Positions 37,594-46,277 of a stretch of 64,000 nucleotides of DNA are shown here, piece after piece (position 1 is the first letter of the stretch; each line of letters opens with the position of its first letter). This DNA is from a bacterium (GTDB lineage Bacteria > Electryoneota > RPQS01 > DYHQ01): NCBI GenBank assembly GCA_030622545.1, contig JAUXGA010000002.1:124001-188000 (forward strand). The letters run 5' to 3'. The notes beneath the pieces were generated by a model. That model saw nothing but the letters and a program-made list of their open reading frames with translations. It was not told where the DNA came from and did not search any database. Made by a program: the position numbers and the translations under genes.

Positions 37594-37616
37594 TCGCATT
37601 TCTACAAAATGATTCA

Positions 37617-38381
37617 ATGAATATAATTCTCATCGGATTTCTGGCAAGTTTAGCCGCAGGTCTGGCAACAGGAGTAGGTGCGCTTCCGGCGCTCTTTATT
37701 CGTCGTGTGACCGACCGGACGATGGATATTCTGCTCGGCGGCGCAGCGGGCGTGATGCTCGCGGCGACATCTTTCTCGCTGATTGTTCCCGGTATCGATG
37801 TAGGCAATCGAATGTGGCCGGGATGGGGTATCTGGATTGTCGTTTTGGGGATGGCGGTCGGAGCGGTTTTTCTTGATCGTGCGGACAAATGGCTGCCGCA
37901 TGAGCACTTCGTAAAAGGCCATGAAGGACCGTCGAGCAGACTGCGGAAAATTTGGCTGTTCATTATCGCGATTACGATTCATAATTTCCCCGAAGGGTTG
38001 GCCGTCGGAGTCGGTTTCGGTGCGGGGGATTTTGGTTCGGCGACGAGTTTGGCTATCGGCATCGGTTTGCAGAATATGCCGGAAGGTTTAGCGGTCGCAT
38101 TGCCGCTGATGAGTGAAGGTTACAGCCGGTGGAAAGCGATTGGCATCGCAACTTTGACAGGCCTTGTCGAGCCAATTGGAGGGCTTTTAGGTGTCGGAGC
38201 GGTGACAGCGTTTCAGCCGATTCTTCCGTTTGGACTGGCCTTTGCCGCGGGCGCGATGCTGTTCGTTATCAGTGACGAAATCATTCCCGAAACCCACACA
38301 CGAGGATATGCGCGATTGGCGACATTTGGAGTTATCGTCGGTTTTCTGATTATGATGGTACTCGATAATTTGTTAGGATAG
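37617..38381 (+). CDS. ZIP family divalent metal transporter
   Basis: 254 residues, eight spans. The two signature metal-binding helices are IHNFPEGLAVGVGFG and GLQNMPEGLAVALPL, carrying the His/Asn-Pro-Glu residues of the ZIP channel centre. A His/Asp loop (DKWLPHEHFVKGHEGP) sits between spans 3 and 4. ZIP proteins import Zn2+, Fe2+ or Mn2+ to the cytoplasm; the GufA/ZupT subgroup fits best. It lies 23 bases after the MFS gene and 46 bases before a small gene leading the molybdenum-cofactor set. Confidence 0.9.
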   Translation: MNIILIGFLASLAAGLATGVGALPALFIRRVTDRTMDILLGGAAGVMLAATSFSLIVPGIDVGNRMWPGWGIWIVVLGMAVGAVFLDRADKWLPHEHFVKGHEGPSSRLRKIWLFIIAITIHNFPEGLAVGVGFGAGDFGSATSLAIGIGLQNMPEGLAVALPLMSEGYSRWKAIGIATLTGLVEPIGGLLGVGAVTAFQPILPFGLAFAAGAMLFVISDEIIPETHTRGYARLATFGVIVGFLIMMVLDNLLG

Positions 38382-38427
38382 TACGGTGTAATGAAAATCC
38401 CAAACAACAGTTATATCTGGAGGAAAG

Positions 38428-38583
38428 ATGAAAGAATTGATTCTTACGATCAACGGAACCGAAATCAAGACGAACGAATTCGTTACGAAGATTATTACCA
38501 ATGTCATGACGGGTGTTGTTGAATCGCTGAAATTGGATGAAGCGCCTAAAGACATCGTTTTCGCACTTTCTGAGAAGTCATAA
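38428..38583 (+). CDS. Small conserved-looking protein of 51 residues next to mobA
   Basis: 51 residues behind a strong GGAGG. It starts MKELILTINGTEI, then NEFVTKIITNVMTGVVESL, and ends in a short acidic strand (KDIVFALSEKS), so a beta-alpha-beta miniprotein is predicted. I recall similar small proteins near molybdenum-cofactor genes of anaerobes but cannot name a family. It lies 12 bases upstream of mobA, so it is most likely in the same transcript. No cysteines are present, so a metal-binding role is unlikely. Confidence 0.7.
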   Translation: MKELILTINGTEIKTNEFVTKIITNVMTGVVESLKLDEAPKDIVFALSEKS

Positions 38584-38595
38584 GCAGGCGGCCAC

Positions 38596-39153
38596 ATGGT
38601 TCGGTTGCCTGCCTACATTTTGGCCGGTGGTGAAAGCCGACGCTATGGGCAGGACAAAACGCTTCTGTCGTGGGATGGCGAGCCTCTCATTTTGCGAACT
38701 GTGCGAACGGCGCAGAAGGCAGCATCTGATGTGAAAATCGTCGCCCGCGCTCGAGATAAATTTGAATTCGTGGGCGTCCCGGTGCTTCTGGATGTCGTCG
38801 AACGCGTGGGGCCGTTAGGAGGATTGCTGACGGCTTTAGAAGATTGTCCCGGCGAACGGTGTCTTATTCTGGCCAGCGATATGCCCTACTTGACGGAGGA
38901 ATGGCTGTGTAAACTCTGCGATATTCGGGAAGATACGCCTGTAATCTTCTCACAGTTCTCGAAAGGTGCCGAGCCGCTTTGCGCGGTCTATTCCAAGGCA
39001 ACACTGCCGTTTTGGTGGGAACAGTATCGCAGCAAAAACTTCAGCCTTCAAAAAGGAATTCAGCGATTGGGCGGTATGCAGGTCGAGTTTAAAGATGAAC
39101 TCGAATCGCATCCGCCTTTTTTCAATTTGAATGAACCGAATGCACTCCCATAG
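38596..39153 (+). CDS. mobA: Molybdenum cofactor guanylyltransferase
   Basis: 185 residues. It transfers GMP from GTP to Mo-molybdopterin to make the bis-MGD cofactor used by formate dehydrogenases. The nucleotidyltransferase signature ILAGGESRRYGQDKTLL is at residues 7-23, with ASDMPYLT (metal/GTP site) near 95. The length is normal. It starts 12 bases after the 51-residue gene and is followed by mobB, then the formate dehydrogenase operon, whose catalytic subunit needs bis-MGD. Confidence 0.93.
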   Translation: MVRLPAYILAGGESRRYGQDKTLLSWDGEPLILRTVRTAQKAASDVKIVARARDKFEFVGVPVLLDVVERVGPLGGLLTALEDCPGERCLILASDMPYLTEEWLCKLCDIREDTPVIFSQFSKGAEPLCAVYSKATLPFWWEQYRSKNFSLQKGIQRLGGMQVEFKDELESHPPFFNLNEPNALP

Positions 39154-39174
39154 CTCAGATTATCAGGCAGAGAA

Positions 39175-39663
39175 TTGAAAAGATTGCACATCATTGGACG
39201 CCACAATTCAGGTAAGACGACGCTGATACTCCGGCTTATTCCAGCGCTTAAGGAGCGTGGTCTTCGCGTGGGTGTTTTAAAGCACGCGCCGGGTATTCAG
39301 AGCTTTGAAGGGGAGAGTGATTCTGCGCGTTTTGCAAAAGCAGGAGCGGATTTTACAGGGTTAGTGGGACGTCACGGCGGAGCGATTTACCTTCCTGAGT
39401 TGACGGAAATTTCTCAGTGGGAAAAGGTTGTCGAACATTTTTTCCCACAGGTGGATTTGCTGCTCGTAGAGGGCTATAAATCGGCGTCGGGAACCAAGAT
39501 CGAAGTCTGGCATGATGGCTTATCCGAACCACCGGTTAGCAAATCAGAGGAACCTCCGCTGTTTTTTGTCAGTAAGGTTTCTTTGATGCCGGAAATACAA
39601 TCCTTATCTCCAGATGACATAGATTCCATTGCTGAACAAATCCAGCGGTGGTGGAAGAGCTGA
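39175..39663 (+). CDS. mobB: Molybdopterin-guanine dinucleotide biosynthesis adaptor, MobB
   Basis: 162 residues from a TTG at 39175 (AGGCAGAG upstream). The Walker A motif GRHNSGKTT is at residues 7-15 and LLVEGYKSA supplies the later conserved segment of the MobB P-loop family. MobB binds GTP and helps MobA insert GMP into the cofactor. It is separated from mobA by 21 bases and ends at a strong hairpin terminator, so the mob unit and fdh unit are transcribed separately. Confidence 0.92.
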   Translation: MKRLHIIGRHNSGKTTLILRLIPALKERGLRVGVLKHAPGIQSFEGESDSARFAKAGADFTGLVGRHGGAIYLPELTEISQWEKVVEHFFPQVDLLLVEGYKSASGTKIEVWHDGLSEPPVSKSEEPPLFFVSKVSLMPEIQSLSPDDIDSIAEQIQRWWKS

Positions 39664-39736
39664 ACAGAGAGGCATTCCGAAGGCAAAAGACCTTTTATGG
39701 CGAAATTGTGAAGAGTTCGGGAGGTATCTCAAGTTT

Positions 39737-39772
39737 TTAAGCTGTTAGGAGCACCTAACAGCTTAATTTTAT
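39737..39772 (+). terminator. Rho-independent terminator after mobB
   Basis: TTAAGCTGTTAGG (39737-39749), AGCA loop, CCTAACAGCTTAA (39754-39766), then TTTTAT: a perfect 13 bp stem. Confidence 0.9.
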
Positions 39773-39793
39773 ATAAAATACTCGATTTTTTAC

Positions 39794-39822
39794 TTGACAC
39801 ATAAGCTCTAAAGTGTTATATT
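39794..39822 (+). promoter_or_regulatory. Strong promoter of the formate dehydrogenase operon
   Basis: TTGACA, exactly 17 bp, TATATT, the best match to the consensus in the window; predicted start near 39829. Confidence 0.75.
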
Positions 39823-39825
39823 TTA

Positions 39826-39839
39826 TGAAATATATTTCA
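39826..39839. promoter_or_regulatory. Perfect 14 bp palindrome at the transcription start: candidate operator
   Basis: TGAAATATATTTCA is its own reverse complement and covers the predicted +1. This is a usual place for a repressor site. The regulator is not identified; it does not match Fnr (TTGATnnnnATCAA) or a standard Fur box. Confidence 0.5.
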
Positions 39840-39858
39840 CAAAGGACGGTTTTTATTT

Positions 39859-39960
39859 ATGGCCATTAAGGACTTAACAGGTTCTTTTTGCCATATTTGT
39901 GAGCGAATCCAAACTTCATATAAAATTATAACGGGAGTCGACTATGTCAACTGGGCGTAA
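39859..39960 (+). CDS. Possible 33-residue leader peptide of the fdh operon
   Basis: An ATG at 39859, with AAAGGACGG about nine bases before it, opens 33 codons: MAIKDLTGS, then FCHICERIQ, ending VDYVNWA. The stop overlaps the start of the next gene (39944) by 17 bases in another frame. It has a CxxC pair and lies between the promoter and the first large gene, where a regulatory or coupling upORF would be. It could also be chance; no homologue is known to me. Confidence 0.4.
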   Translation: MAIKDLTGSFCHICERIQTSYKIITGVDYVNWA

Positions 39961-40567
39961 GGTCGTTTTTATCCTTTTGATCGGATCGCTTTGGGGAATG
40001 CTCGAAATCCTGATTTGGGATGTCTGGCAGCTTCAAGGTTGGTCGCACGCGGCAATGGTGCTGGCTATTGGCGCACTCTTCTGTCTTGCCTTGGGGAGGC
40101 GAGTTCTGGATTTTGTCGGGAGTAGTATTGCCATTGCACTCGTAGCGTGTTTCTACAAATTTTTCAGTGTTGCTTTTTTTGCCTGCCAGATGTCGGGAGT
40201 CCTGGCTCTCGCCGCTTCCTTCGAAATTTTTGCACTGCTCTCGAAAAAGTATGTGGGGAGTGAGAATGGACTTAGACCTTTCCTGATCGGACTCCTGACC
40301 GTTTATCCTGCGTTTGTTGCGTTCACGATTCTCGTCGCTTTTGTGGGCTTGGAACCCAATTGGGCTGCAGCGGGTTGGTCACGCGTTCTGCCGTTCCTTG
40401 GATGGCCGGCGGTGGTGGCTTCGATAGGCGGTGCCCTTAGTTGTGTCGCGGGTTGGAGAGTGGGAGCGCGCCTTCATCACCCGGAATTGGTGGCTCGCTG
40501 GACGGTTGCAGTTCCTGCAGTTGTCGTGCTCTGGGGAGTCGCTGTTCTGCACGCCTGGGGCATCTAA
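39944..40567 (+). CDS. Unknown integral membrane protein, first large gene of the fdh operon
   Basis: 207 residues behind GGAG, with about six hydrophobic spans: VFILLIGSLWGMLEILIW, AAMVLAIGALFCLAL, SIAIALVACFYKFF, the CQMSGVLALAASFEIF span, PFLIGLLTVYPAFVAF and AVPAVVVLWGVAVL. I do not recognise a family. There are few histidines (three in the C-terminal third), so it is not an obvious cytochrome b subunit of formate dehydrogenase. Its position at the head of fdhD-fdhE-fdhA-fdhB suggests a role in membrane attachment, quinone contact, or transport of formate or metal; all are inference. It ends 19 bases before fdhD. Confidence 0.75.
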   Translation: MSTGRKVVFILLIGSLWGMLEILIWDVWQLQGWSHAAMVLAIGALFCLALGRRVLDFVGSSIAIALVACFYKFFSVAFFACQMSGVLALAASFEIFALLSKKYVGSENGLRPFLIGLLTVYPAFVAFTILVAFVGLEPNWAAAGWSRVLPFLGWPAVVASIGGALSCVAGWRVGARLHHPELVARWTVAVPAVVVLWGVAVLHAWGI

Positions 40568-40586
40568 GTAATAATCCAATCCTTCG

Positions 40587-41417
40587 GTGGCTCAATTACC
40601 CGTGGACAGCTCTCGAACATACCCCGTTCTTCGGATTTCCCCCAGCAGCGCGCGGGCGAAAACAGCCCCGGATAGTATCGCCGTAGAGTACACGCTTACC
40701 ATTCGTGTGAACGGTCAGGAAGTGGTGGGCATGCATTGCTCGCCGAGTGAACTGGCCGAACTCACAGCGGGATTTTTATACGGCGAAGCCATTCTTCAGG
40801 ATGCCCGCCAGCTTGATGAGCTGACCGTGGATGTGCCTCACGGCCAAGTGAATGTAATGCTTAAGGAAGATTTGGTACCGCTGACGGCGCTGGCGAAAAA
40901 AAGAATTCAAACCCTGACTTCCGCTTGCGGACGCGCCGTTACTTTCAGTCGCTCTTTGGATGCCGTATCGCTGTCGACCATGAAGGTCGGGGAGAAGCCG
41001 CTGATGTCCCCCAAACGTCTGGCCGCAATCATGAACGACTTCATGCGGGAATCCCGGCTATTAGACGGCACCGGCTGCATGCACCGGTGCGCGATTATCG
41101 ACGGCGAACAGATTGTCTATGCCGCTCAGGATATCGGACGGCATAATGCGATGGACAAAGTCATCGGCCATCTCGTGCTCACGGAAAAACTTCTCTCGCG
41201 TCCTTATATAGCGATTGCCACCGGTAGAATTTCATCGGACATTGCGCAGAGAGCGGCGATGGCTCAGATTCCGATGCTTGTTTCTCGAGCGGCGCCCACA
41301 TCGCGTGCGGTGGATTTGGCGGATTCCGTCGGTTTGACACTTATAGGTTTTGCACGGGGGGAGCGGATGAATGTGTACACGCATCCCCGAAGACTTATTG
41401 AAGATGATCTAACTTGA
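40587..41417 (+). CDS. fdhD: Formate dehydrogenase sulfurtransferase FdhD
   Basis: 276 residues from a GTG at 40587 without a clear ribosome site. FdhD moves sulfur from a cysteine desulfurase to the bis-MGD cofactor and is required for formate dehydrogenase activity. Family motifs are ELTAGFLYGEAI, the loop TSACGRAVTF and the segments TGCMHRCAII, QDIGRHNAMDKVIG and GRISSDIAQRA, the last being cofactor-binding residues. The loop that holds two cysteines in E. coli FdhD (CxxC) has only one here, with Arg-Ala-Val following, a variation I believe occurs in other anaerobes too. Confidence 0.92.
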   Translation: MAQLPVDSSRTYPVLRISPSSARAKTAPDSIAVEYTLTIRVNGQEVVGMHCSPSELAELTAGFLYGEAILQDARQLDELTVDVPHGQVNVMLKEDLVPLTALAKKRIQTLTSACGRAVTFSRSLDAVSLSTMKVGEKPLMSPKRLAAIMNDFMRESRLLDGTGCMHRCAIIDGEQIVYAAQDIGRHNAMDKVIGHLVLTEKLLSRPYIAIATGRISSDIAQRAAMAQIPMLVSRAAPTSRAVDLADSVGLTLIGFARGERMNVYTHPRRLIEDDLT

Positions 41418-41426
41418 GATATTAAT

Positions 41427-42320
41427 GTGAAAACTGATTGCTCGAATATCGCTGATGAGGGAAAAACATTCTCGCTGTCGGATTCTCTTGAAGAGCGGGA
41501 GGGAATTTCTCCGGAGTATCTTCGGTTGCAGGAAGCGCTTTCCGAATTTCGCAGCCTCGAAGTGAAATCAGACGCTTTAACACCGGAAGATTTTCCATCA
41601 TTAGCAACGGCGAATGAAGCTGTCCTGCAGAAGCGAAGTCTTATCACCGCAGCGAAGCTCGTTCCTCGTCCAAAGGCTCTTCGCGATAGTCTGAAGAGAT
41701 TGCTAAAGGCGCTGTCGGGGCATGCTCAGCTCCCCGATTCCTTTTCGAACTGGACTGAAGCATCCGCTGCAGCTATCGAGGATTGGTTCTGCGCTTCTGT
41801 GAAGAGAGATGACGCGCGGCTTTCGGAAATCGCGAAAACTTCGCAGCAGGATTCAGAGCTTCTCCTATGGGTTGGCCGCGAGTTGGCCAAGCCTTTTTTC
41901 CAGCGCTACAGTCGAACGATTCCCAAAGAGAGCTTGCAGAAGTGGAATCAGGGAGCGTGTCCGTGTTGCGGGGGACCGCCGAAGATGGCACGGTTGGAAA
42001 AAGAAACCGGACGGCGGTATTTGTGGTGCGAACTTTGTGCGATTGAGTGGGCTTTCAACCGCATTCAATGTCCATTCTGCGACAATAAGGATGCGAAACA
42101 GCTCGGCAATCTCGAACCCGAGGGATGGGAAATCTATCGCATTGCTGTCTGTGAACTGTGCAAAGGTTATCTTCGCACCATTGACGAACGCAAACTCCCG
42201 GAAGAGAGTGTCGCTGGTTTAGAAAAAGAAGAAATCGCGACGCTTCATTTGTGTTTTATTGCTGAACGTGAAGGTTATCATTTGCCGACTATCGCATTTC
42301 AAGATAAAAATCAGTCATAG
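41427..42320 (+). CDS. fdhE: Formate dehydrogenase accessory protein FdhE
   Basis: 297 residues from a GTG at 41427. The C-terminal half carries four CxxC pairs: CPCCGG, CELC, CPFC and CELC, as in E. coli FdhE, where they bind a rubredoxin-like iron. FdhE acts in maturation of respiratory, exported formate dehydrogenases before Tat transport. The N-terminal 150 residues are helical with no cysteine besides C5. Its presence agrees with the Tat signal on the catalytic subunit encoded next. Confidence 0.92.
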   Translation: MKTDCSNIADEGKTFSLSDSLEEREGISPEYLRLQEALSEFRSLEVKSDALTPEDFPSLATANEAVLQKRSLITAAKLVPRPKALRDSLKRLLKALSGHAQLPDSFSNWTEASAAAIEDWFCASVKRDDARLSEIAKTSQQDSELLLWVGRELAKPFFQRYSRTIPKESLQKWNQGACPCCGGPPKMARLEKETGRRYLWCELCAIEWAFNRIQCPFCDNKDAKQLGNLEPEGWEIYRIAVCELCKGYLRTIDERKLPEESVAGLEKEEIATLHLCFIAEREGYHLPTIAFQDKNQS

Positions 42321-42355
42321 TCTTACAATCTTTTCACAAATCAGAGAGGTTGTTT

Positions 42356-45300
42356 ATGAAACTCACACGGCGAGAGTTTCTGATGTCAACGGGCGCCTTG
42401 GCGATGGGAGGGGTTTTGATCAAGATTGGTCTGGACCTCAGTCCTTCGGTGGCCTTTGCGGAAGCTCTCAAAACACGGTATTCGGAGGAAAGCACCACAA
42501 TCTGCCCCTATTGCGGAGTCGGTTGTGGTTTAATTGTTTCCTCGATTAACCGTAAAGTCATCAATGTCGAAGGTGATCCCGACCATCCCATCAACGAAGG
42601 GGCGCTCTGCTGCAAGGGGCAGTCCCTCTATCAGGTTGCCAACAGCGACCGACGGCTTGACAAGGTACTCTATCGCGCGCCTATGAGTACCGAGTGGGAA
42701 GAAAAATCCTGGGAGTGGGCAATTGACCGCATCGCGATGAATATCAAGAAAACGCGCGACGCTCACTTCATCAAGAAAGACAAAAAAGGGCGTGTCGTCA
42801 ATCGCGTCGAAGCCATTGCCGGTCTCGGCGGCGCGGCACTCGATAACGAGGAATGCTACCTCTACGGCAAACTTGCTCGCGCGATGGGCGTGGTTTACCT
42901 CGAGCATCAGGCTCGGATATGACACTCGGCCACCGTCGCCGGTCTGGCGACATCTTTCGGCCGAGGCGCGATGACCAATCATTGGATTGACATCGGCAAC
43001 TCAGATTGTATCATGATTATCGGCTCCAATGCCGCTGAAAATCACCCGCTGTCGTTCAAATGGGTGATGAGAGCGATGGATAAGGGAGCCAAACTCATCC
43101 ACGTAGATCCCCGCTTCACTCGCACATCTTCCAAAGCAAATATCTACGCTCCCCTGCGTTCCGGCTCCGACATCGCGTTCATCGGCGCACTCATTCGTTA
43201 CATTATCGAGAACAAACTCTACCATGAAGAGTACGTTCGCGAGTACACGGATGGCGCGTTCCTTGTCGACTCGAAATTCGACTTCAACGATGGTCTATTC
43301 TCTGGCTTTGTTGCCGCCAAACCTACCTATGATAAGAAAAAAGGCGGCTGGAATTACCAGATGGACGCTGAGGGAAATCCGAAACTGGATAAATCACTGC
43401 AGGATCCGCGTTGCGTGTTGCAGCTCATGAAGAAGCATTACGCGCAGTACACGCCGGAGAAGATGAGCGAAGTCACCGGTATGCCGAAGGAGAAATTCCT
43501 TGAGATTGCCAAGTGTTTTTGTGCCACCGGCAAAGCTGGCAAAGCCGCTACCATTATGTATGCGATGGGCACGACCCAACATACCTATGGCAGTCAGAAT
43601 GTGCGTAGCTATGCGGTGCTTCAGTTGCTGCTTGGGAATATCGGTGTAGCCGGAGGCGGCATCAACGCTTTGCGCGGCGAATCGAATGTGCAGGGTTCAA
43701 CCGACTACGCGCTTCTCTTTCACATTCTCCCCGGCTACTTGAAAACACCGCGGGCGAATAATGCATCGCTGAAGGCGTATCACGACAAATGGACGCCAAA
43801 AGCGATGGGCGGCGACAAGAGCGCCAACTGGTGGCAGCACACCCCGAAGTATATGGTGAGCTTCCTGAAAGCTTACTGGGGAGACCATGCCACGAAAGCC
43901 AACGAGTTCGACTATCATTACCTGCCGAAGCTCGACGAGAACACCAACTACTCGCACATTGCGCTTTTCGAAGCGATGCACGAGGGTGATGTAAAGGGTC
44001 TTTTCCTGATGGGTCAGAATCCAGCCGTGGGCGGACCGAATGCCCGTAAAGAGCGCAAGGCTCTCGAGGAGCTGGACTGGATGGTCGCAGCGGACCTTTG
44101 GATGACCGATACGATGGAGTTTTGGAAGAGACCGGAAGCGGATCCGAAGAAGATTAAGACTGAAGTCTTCGCGCTTCCCGCGGCAGGTTCCGTCGAAAAG
44201 GAAGGTTCCATTGTGAACTCGGGTCGCTGGATGCAGTGGCGTTACAAGGCCGCTGAGCCGCCGGGTGTGGCGCGTACCGACTCGTGGATGCTCGGCCAGA
44301 TTTTTACAAAGCTTCGGGAAGAGTATAAAAAAGGCGGCGTGTTCCCGGATCCCATTGTCAATCTTTCATGGAACTACGGCGGTGGAGAGGAACCGGATGT
44401 TCATCTTGTTGCTAAGGAATGCAACGGCTATGCGATGGATAGTTACACGCACAAAGATACGGTTGTGAAAAAAGGTCAGCAAATTCCATCCTTTGCATGG
44501 CTTAAGGATGACGGCACGACTTGCAGCGGAAACTGGCTCTATTGCGGCAGCTACACCGAAAAAGGCAACATGGCAGCCCGGCGTGTGAGAGAAGATGCGC
44601 CGAACAACATCGGGCTCTTTCCGCAGTGGGCATGGTGCTGGCCGGTCAATCGCCGGATTATCTACAACCGCGCGTCAGTTGATTTGACAGGCAAACCTTG
44701 GAATTCCGAGAAGCCGGTCGTTCGCTGGGATGCGGGGAAGAAGAAATGGATCGGCGATGTGCCCGACGGCGGTTGGGCTCCGGGAACGAAGTTCGCGTTT
44801 ATTATGCTTCCTTCCGGTCATGCCCGGCTCTTCGGGGATCCGCTTAAGGATGGTCCGTTCCCGACGCATTATGAGCCAGTCGAAAGTCCGGTACGAAACG
44901 CACTCTATTCTCAGCAGACTAACCCCGTTATCAAGATGTGGGCCGGAGCGATGGACGAATTGGGAGATGCGAGTAAGTTCCCCATCATCGGCACAACCTA
45001 TCGTGTAGTCGAACACTGGCAGGCGGGTCAGATGACACGAAATCTGACCTGGCTTTCGGAGTTGATGCCGGATATGTTCATCGAGCTGTCTCACGAATTA
45101 GCGGATGAAAAAGGCATCAAGAATGGAGACAGGGTGCGTGTGACATCTGCGCGCGGCGGCATCTCGGCATACGCTGTGGTGACGCACCGCTTCAAACCCT
45201 TCAAGATGAACGGGCACGTTAAGCACCAGATAGGCATACCTTGGCATTGGGGATATTCCGGAATTGCCGTGGGAGACAGTGCCAATATTCTAACCCCGCA

Positions 45301-45370
45301 TGTCGGTGACGCCAATACCATGATCCCCGAGTACAAGGCGTTCCTGTGCGACGTTGAGAAGGAGGCGTAA
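42356..45370 (+). CDS. fdhA: Formate dehydrogenase catalytic subunit, selenocysteine-containing, Tat-exported
   Basis: 1004 residues read through an in-frame TGA at 42920-42922, which is selenocysteine 189 in the context HQARI-U-HSATVAGLA, the invariant active-site context of Sec formate dehydrogenases. A plain ORF caller splits it into 42350-42922 and 42971-45370. The ATG at 42356 follows AGAGAGG. The Tat signal LTRREFLMSTGALAMGG opens the protein, then the [4Fe-4S] site CPYCGVGCGLI with CCKG, and the bis-MGD domains to a C-terminal molydopterin-binding barrel (PDMFIELSHELADEKGI, NGDRVRVTS). It oxidises formate to CO2 at the outer face of the inner membrane. Length matches FdnG/FdhA. It is followed by fdhB after one base. 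Confidence 0.97.
42923..42965 (+). promoter_or_regulatory. Bacterial SECIS element
   Basis: Directly after the TGA, CTCGGCC (42925-42931) pairs with GGCCGAG (42959-42965), and GTCGCC (42935-42940) pairs with GGCGAC (42946-42951), leaving the loop GGTCT. The GGUCU apical loop is the same as that of the E. coli fdhF SECIS bound by SelB. Confidence 0.93.
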
Positions 45371-45371
45371 G

Positions 45372-46199
45372 ATGGCTGATAATGCTTTCCTTTATGACGG
45401 AAGTCTTTGCATCGCCTGTCGCAGTTGTCAGGTGGCTTGTAAACAATGGAATTATCTCCCCGGCGAAAAAACGAAATTCTTTGCCAAAGCAGGTGGTTAT
45501 CAGAATCCGTCTGATCTGTCGTCTATCACCTGGTGCATCGTCAGATTCTACGAGATTATGAAAGATGACGAGGTGGAATGGCTCTTCCGGCGTAACCACT
45601 GTTTCCATTGCACGGACGCAGCGTGCATTAAGGCGTGCCCGGTGGAACCGGTGAAGGCGATGACGCGTCATCCGAAATTCGGTACTGTCTTCGTCAATCA
45701 AGATCTCTGCATTGCCTGTGGAGCCTGTGAAGAGTACTGTCCGTTCGGTGTTCCTCATGTTGATGAGAATTTGGTGAAAGCGCGCAAATGCACCGCCTGT
45801 TATGATCGTGTAGCGAACGGTTTGCTTCCTGCGTGTGCGACAACGTGTCCTACCAAGGCGATTCGGTATGGAACGATGGATGAAATTCTGGCGATTGCCT
45901 CCGCCCGGACAAAGGTGTTGCAGAAAGAAGGATTCAAACCTGTCATGTACGGGAAGAAGCAGTTAGGCGGCTTGCATTCAATGCTGCTGCTTCCGGAGAA
46001 ACTTGATTACTACACGGATCTGCCTGCGAATCCGAAGATTTCGAGAGATCTGGGTTCGCTCGAGCAGCCAACAAAAGCGATGCCGTCTATGTCATTGGGC
46101 GTTGCATCACTGGGGCTGGCGGTCGTTGCGATTGAGAAACTACGTCAGCGGCGCAACAGCCTTATGACGAAGAAACTGGAAGAGGTTGAGAGCGACTAA
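45372..46199 (+). CDS. fdhB: Formate dehydrogenase iron-sulfur subunit
   Basis: 275 residues from the ATG at 45372 behind GGAGG at 45361. Four [4Fe-4S] motifs lie in order: CIACRSCQVACK, CFHCTDAACIKACP, CIACGACEEYCP and CTACYDR with CATTCP. It carries electrons from the selenium/molybdenum subunit to a membrane or soluble acceptor. Near the C-terminus about 17 hydrophobic residues (MSLGVASLGLAVVAIEKL) could anchor it in the membrane, as in FdnH, but the stretch is short. No gamma subunit (cytochrome b) follows; the operon ends at a terminator 25 bases on. Confidence 0.95.
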   Translation: MADNAFLYDGSLCIACRSCQVACKQWNYLPGEKTKFFAKAGGYQNPSDLSSITWCIVRFYEIMKDDEVEWLFRRNHCFHCTDAACIKACPVEPVKAMTRHPKFGTVFVNQDLCIACGACEEYCPFGVPHVDENLVKARKCTACYDRVANGLLPACATTCPTKAIRYGTMDEILAIASARTKVLQKEGFKPVMYGKKQLGGLHSMLLLPEKLDYYTDLPANPKISRDLGSLEQPTKAMPSMSLGVASLGLAVVAIEKLRQRRNSLMTKKLEEVESD

Positions 46200-46223
46200 G
46201 CTGCACATCTGCAAGTAAACAGA

Positions 46224-46257
46224 AACCCGGTTCCTTTCGAGGGACCGGGTTTTTTAT
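46224..46257. terminator. Rho-independent terminator of the fdh operon
   Basis: AACCCGGTTCC (46224-46234), 7-base loop, GGACCGGGTT (46242-46251) and a T-run. The AA on the other side lets it also work for the convergent reverse genes. Confidence 0.88.
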
Positions 46258-46277
46258 ATTTCATGGATATGATTGTC

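Noticed and set aside
39944-40567. Cytochrome b (FdnI-type) gamma subunit of formate dehydrogenase
   Set aside because: The conserved heme-ligating His pattern and four-helix layout are not found.
42350-42970. Separate truncated formate dehydrogenase gene ending at TGA 42920, with a second gene from ATG 42971
   Set aside because: The frame continues without shift, the UGA is in the known selenocysteine context and a SECIS hairpin follows.
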